Positions 5,763-6,439 of a stretch of 6,439 nt of DNA are shown here, piece after piece; within the stretch, counting starts at the first letter, position 1, and each line of letters opens with the position of its first letter. The notes under the pieces are model-generated. The model did not search any database. It saw nothing but the letters and a program-made list of their open reading frames with translations, and had not been told where the DNA came from. This stretch comes from Holophagales bacterium (GTDB lineage: Bacteria > Acidobacteriota > Holophagae > Holophagales > Holophagaceae), in NCBI GenBank assembly GCA_031283145.1, contig JAITCJ010000161.1:1-6439 (forward strand), written 5' to 3'. The translations under genes and the position numbers were made by a program.

Positions 5763-6439
5763 ATGTCTGAACTTGAGACAAAAACGCGGCAGATGAGTTT
5801 TTGGGATCACCTGCAGGAACTGAGGGTGTGCATTATAAGGTGTGTCCTCTATTTCGCCGGTGGTTTTTGTGTCACGTACGCTTTCAGATTTCGTATGTGG
5901 GAATGGATACAAAGACCTCTGATGGAAATTTTTAAAATTCAATTAAGACTCCAAGATAAACCCATTACAGAAATCATTGAGCCATACTCATTTACAAGTG
6001 TTACCGAGCCATTTTTCTCACTGTTGCGCGTGTCATTTTGGGCGGCCGGTTTTTTGGTCGCGCCGCTGATTTTTTATCAAATTTGGACCTTTATTCGCCC
6101 AGGTTTGTATAAACGCGAAAGGAAAATGGTGGTGCCTTTTGTGTTTGTCACAACCTTTTGTTTTTTAAGCGGCGCCGCGTTTGCGTACTTTTTTGCTTTT
6201 AAATCAATCGCCGGTATAATGCTTGAAGAAGCGTTTAAAGCTGGTTTGCGCCCCAATTTGAGAATTGATGAATATTTAGATCTGTTTATAACTACAATAC
6301 TGGGAACAGGTCTTACATTTGAAATGCCAGTTTTAGTATATTTTTTAGCTAGGTTCAGGTTAATTACAGCAAAATGGATGTTAAAATACTGGCGTCACGC
6401 AACTATAATAATATTAGTTATCGCTTCATTCATAACGCC
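5763..6439 (+). CDS. tatC: Sec-independent protein translocase subunit TatC, 3' end outside window
   Basis: TatC is the multispanning membrane receptor that recognises twin-arginine signal peptides and nucleates the TatA channel. The frame from ATG 5763 stays open to the edge (225 codons), where the sequence reads ASFIT just before the PP-containing segment usual near the C terminus, so perhaps 20-40 residues are missing. Visible marks are FWDHLQELR (13-21, with the conserved Glu19 and Arg21), TEPFFSLLRVSF (81-92), YQIWTFIRPGLYKRER (105-120, Phe110 and Glu119 aligning with E. coli Phe94 and Glu103), SGAAFAYF (136-143) and GTGLTFEMP (181-189, Glu187 aligning with E. coli Glu170). Hydrophobic spans fall where the six-helix fold predicts. 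The Shine-Dalgarno is weak (AATGAG shortly upstream), and Met11 is an alternative start. It is third in the ugd-tatA-tatC run, 58 bases after tatA. Confidence 0.95.
   Translation, partial: MSELETKTRQMSFWDHLQELRVCIIRCVLYFAGGFCVTYAFRFRMWEWIQRPLMEIFKIQLRLQDKPITEIIEPYSFTSVTEPFFSLLRVSFWAAGFLVAPLIFYQIWTFIRPGLYKRERKMVVPFVFVTTFCFLSGAAFAYFFAFKSIAGIMLEEAFKAGLRPNLRIDEYLDLFITTILGTGLTFEMPVLVYFLARFRLITAKWMLKYWRHATIIILVIASFIT

Overview
This window holds six intact or near-intact housekeeping genes of a Gram-negative bacterium, plus a scarred, convergent left end. A TolQ-type channel implies an outer membrane. The other genes are MurG, L-aspartate oxidase, UDP-glucose dehydrogenase and Tat components. Base composition is moderate, roughly half GC by eye. 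The TatC and TolQ sequences remind me of Acidobacteria- or Deltaproteobacteria-like lineages, but this is only an impression and the phylum cannot be fixed from the sequence alone.

Left end (1-572): a 91-codon fragment on the + strand resembles the middle part of an N4/N6 (PF01555-type) DNA methyltransferase. It stops before the C-terminal AdoMet-binding motif expected in that family, so it looks 3'-truncated. The following 296 bases (277-572) carry no convincing gene. They do hold clustered short inverted and direct repeats and, on the minus strand, two adjoining short reading frames that a single-base change in a T5 run would join, which looks like a possible gene remnant.

Minus-strand block (573-3992): tolQ, nadB and murG, in that transcription order, are separated by only 32 and 25 bases and probably form one operon from a promoter near 4042-4069. 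Their functions are unrelated: envelope proton channel, NAD biosynthesis and peptidoglycan lipid II synthesis. tolQ lacks its usual partner tolR directly downstream, and murG lies outside any visible division/cell-wall cluster.

Plus-strand block (4118-6439): ugd (UDP-glucose 6-dehydrogenase), tatA and tatC are transcribed divergently from tolQ across a 125-base intergenic region. tatC runs off the right edge. tatA is followed directly by tatC with no tatB, suggesting a minimal TatA-TatC translocase unless tatB lies elsewhere.

I see no CRISPR array, tRNA, rRNA, complete mobile element or clearly new multi-gene system. The most unusual material is the degraded 1-572 region and the unusual gene neighbourhoods.
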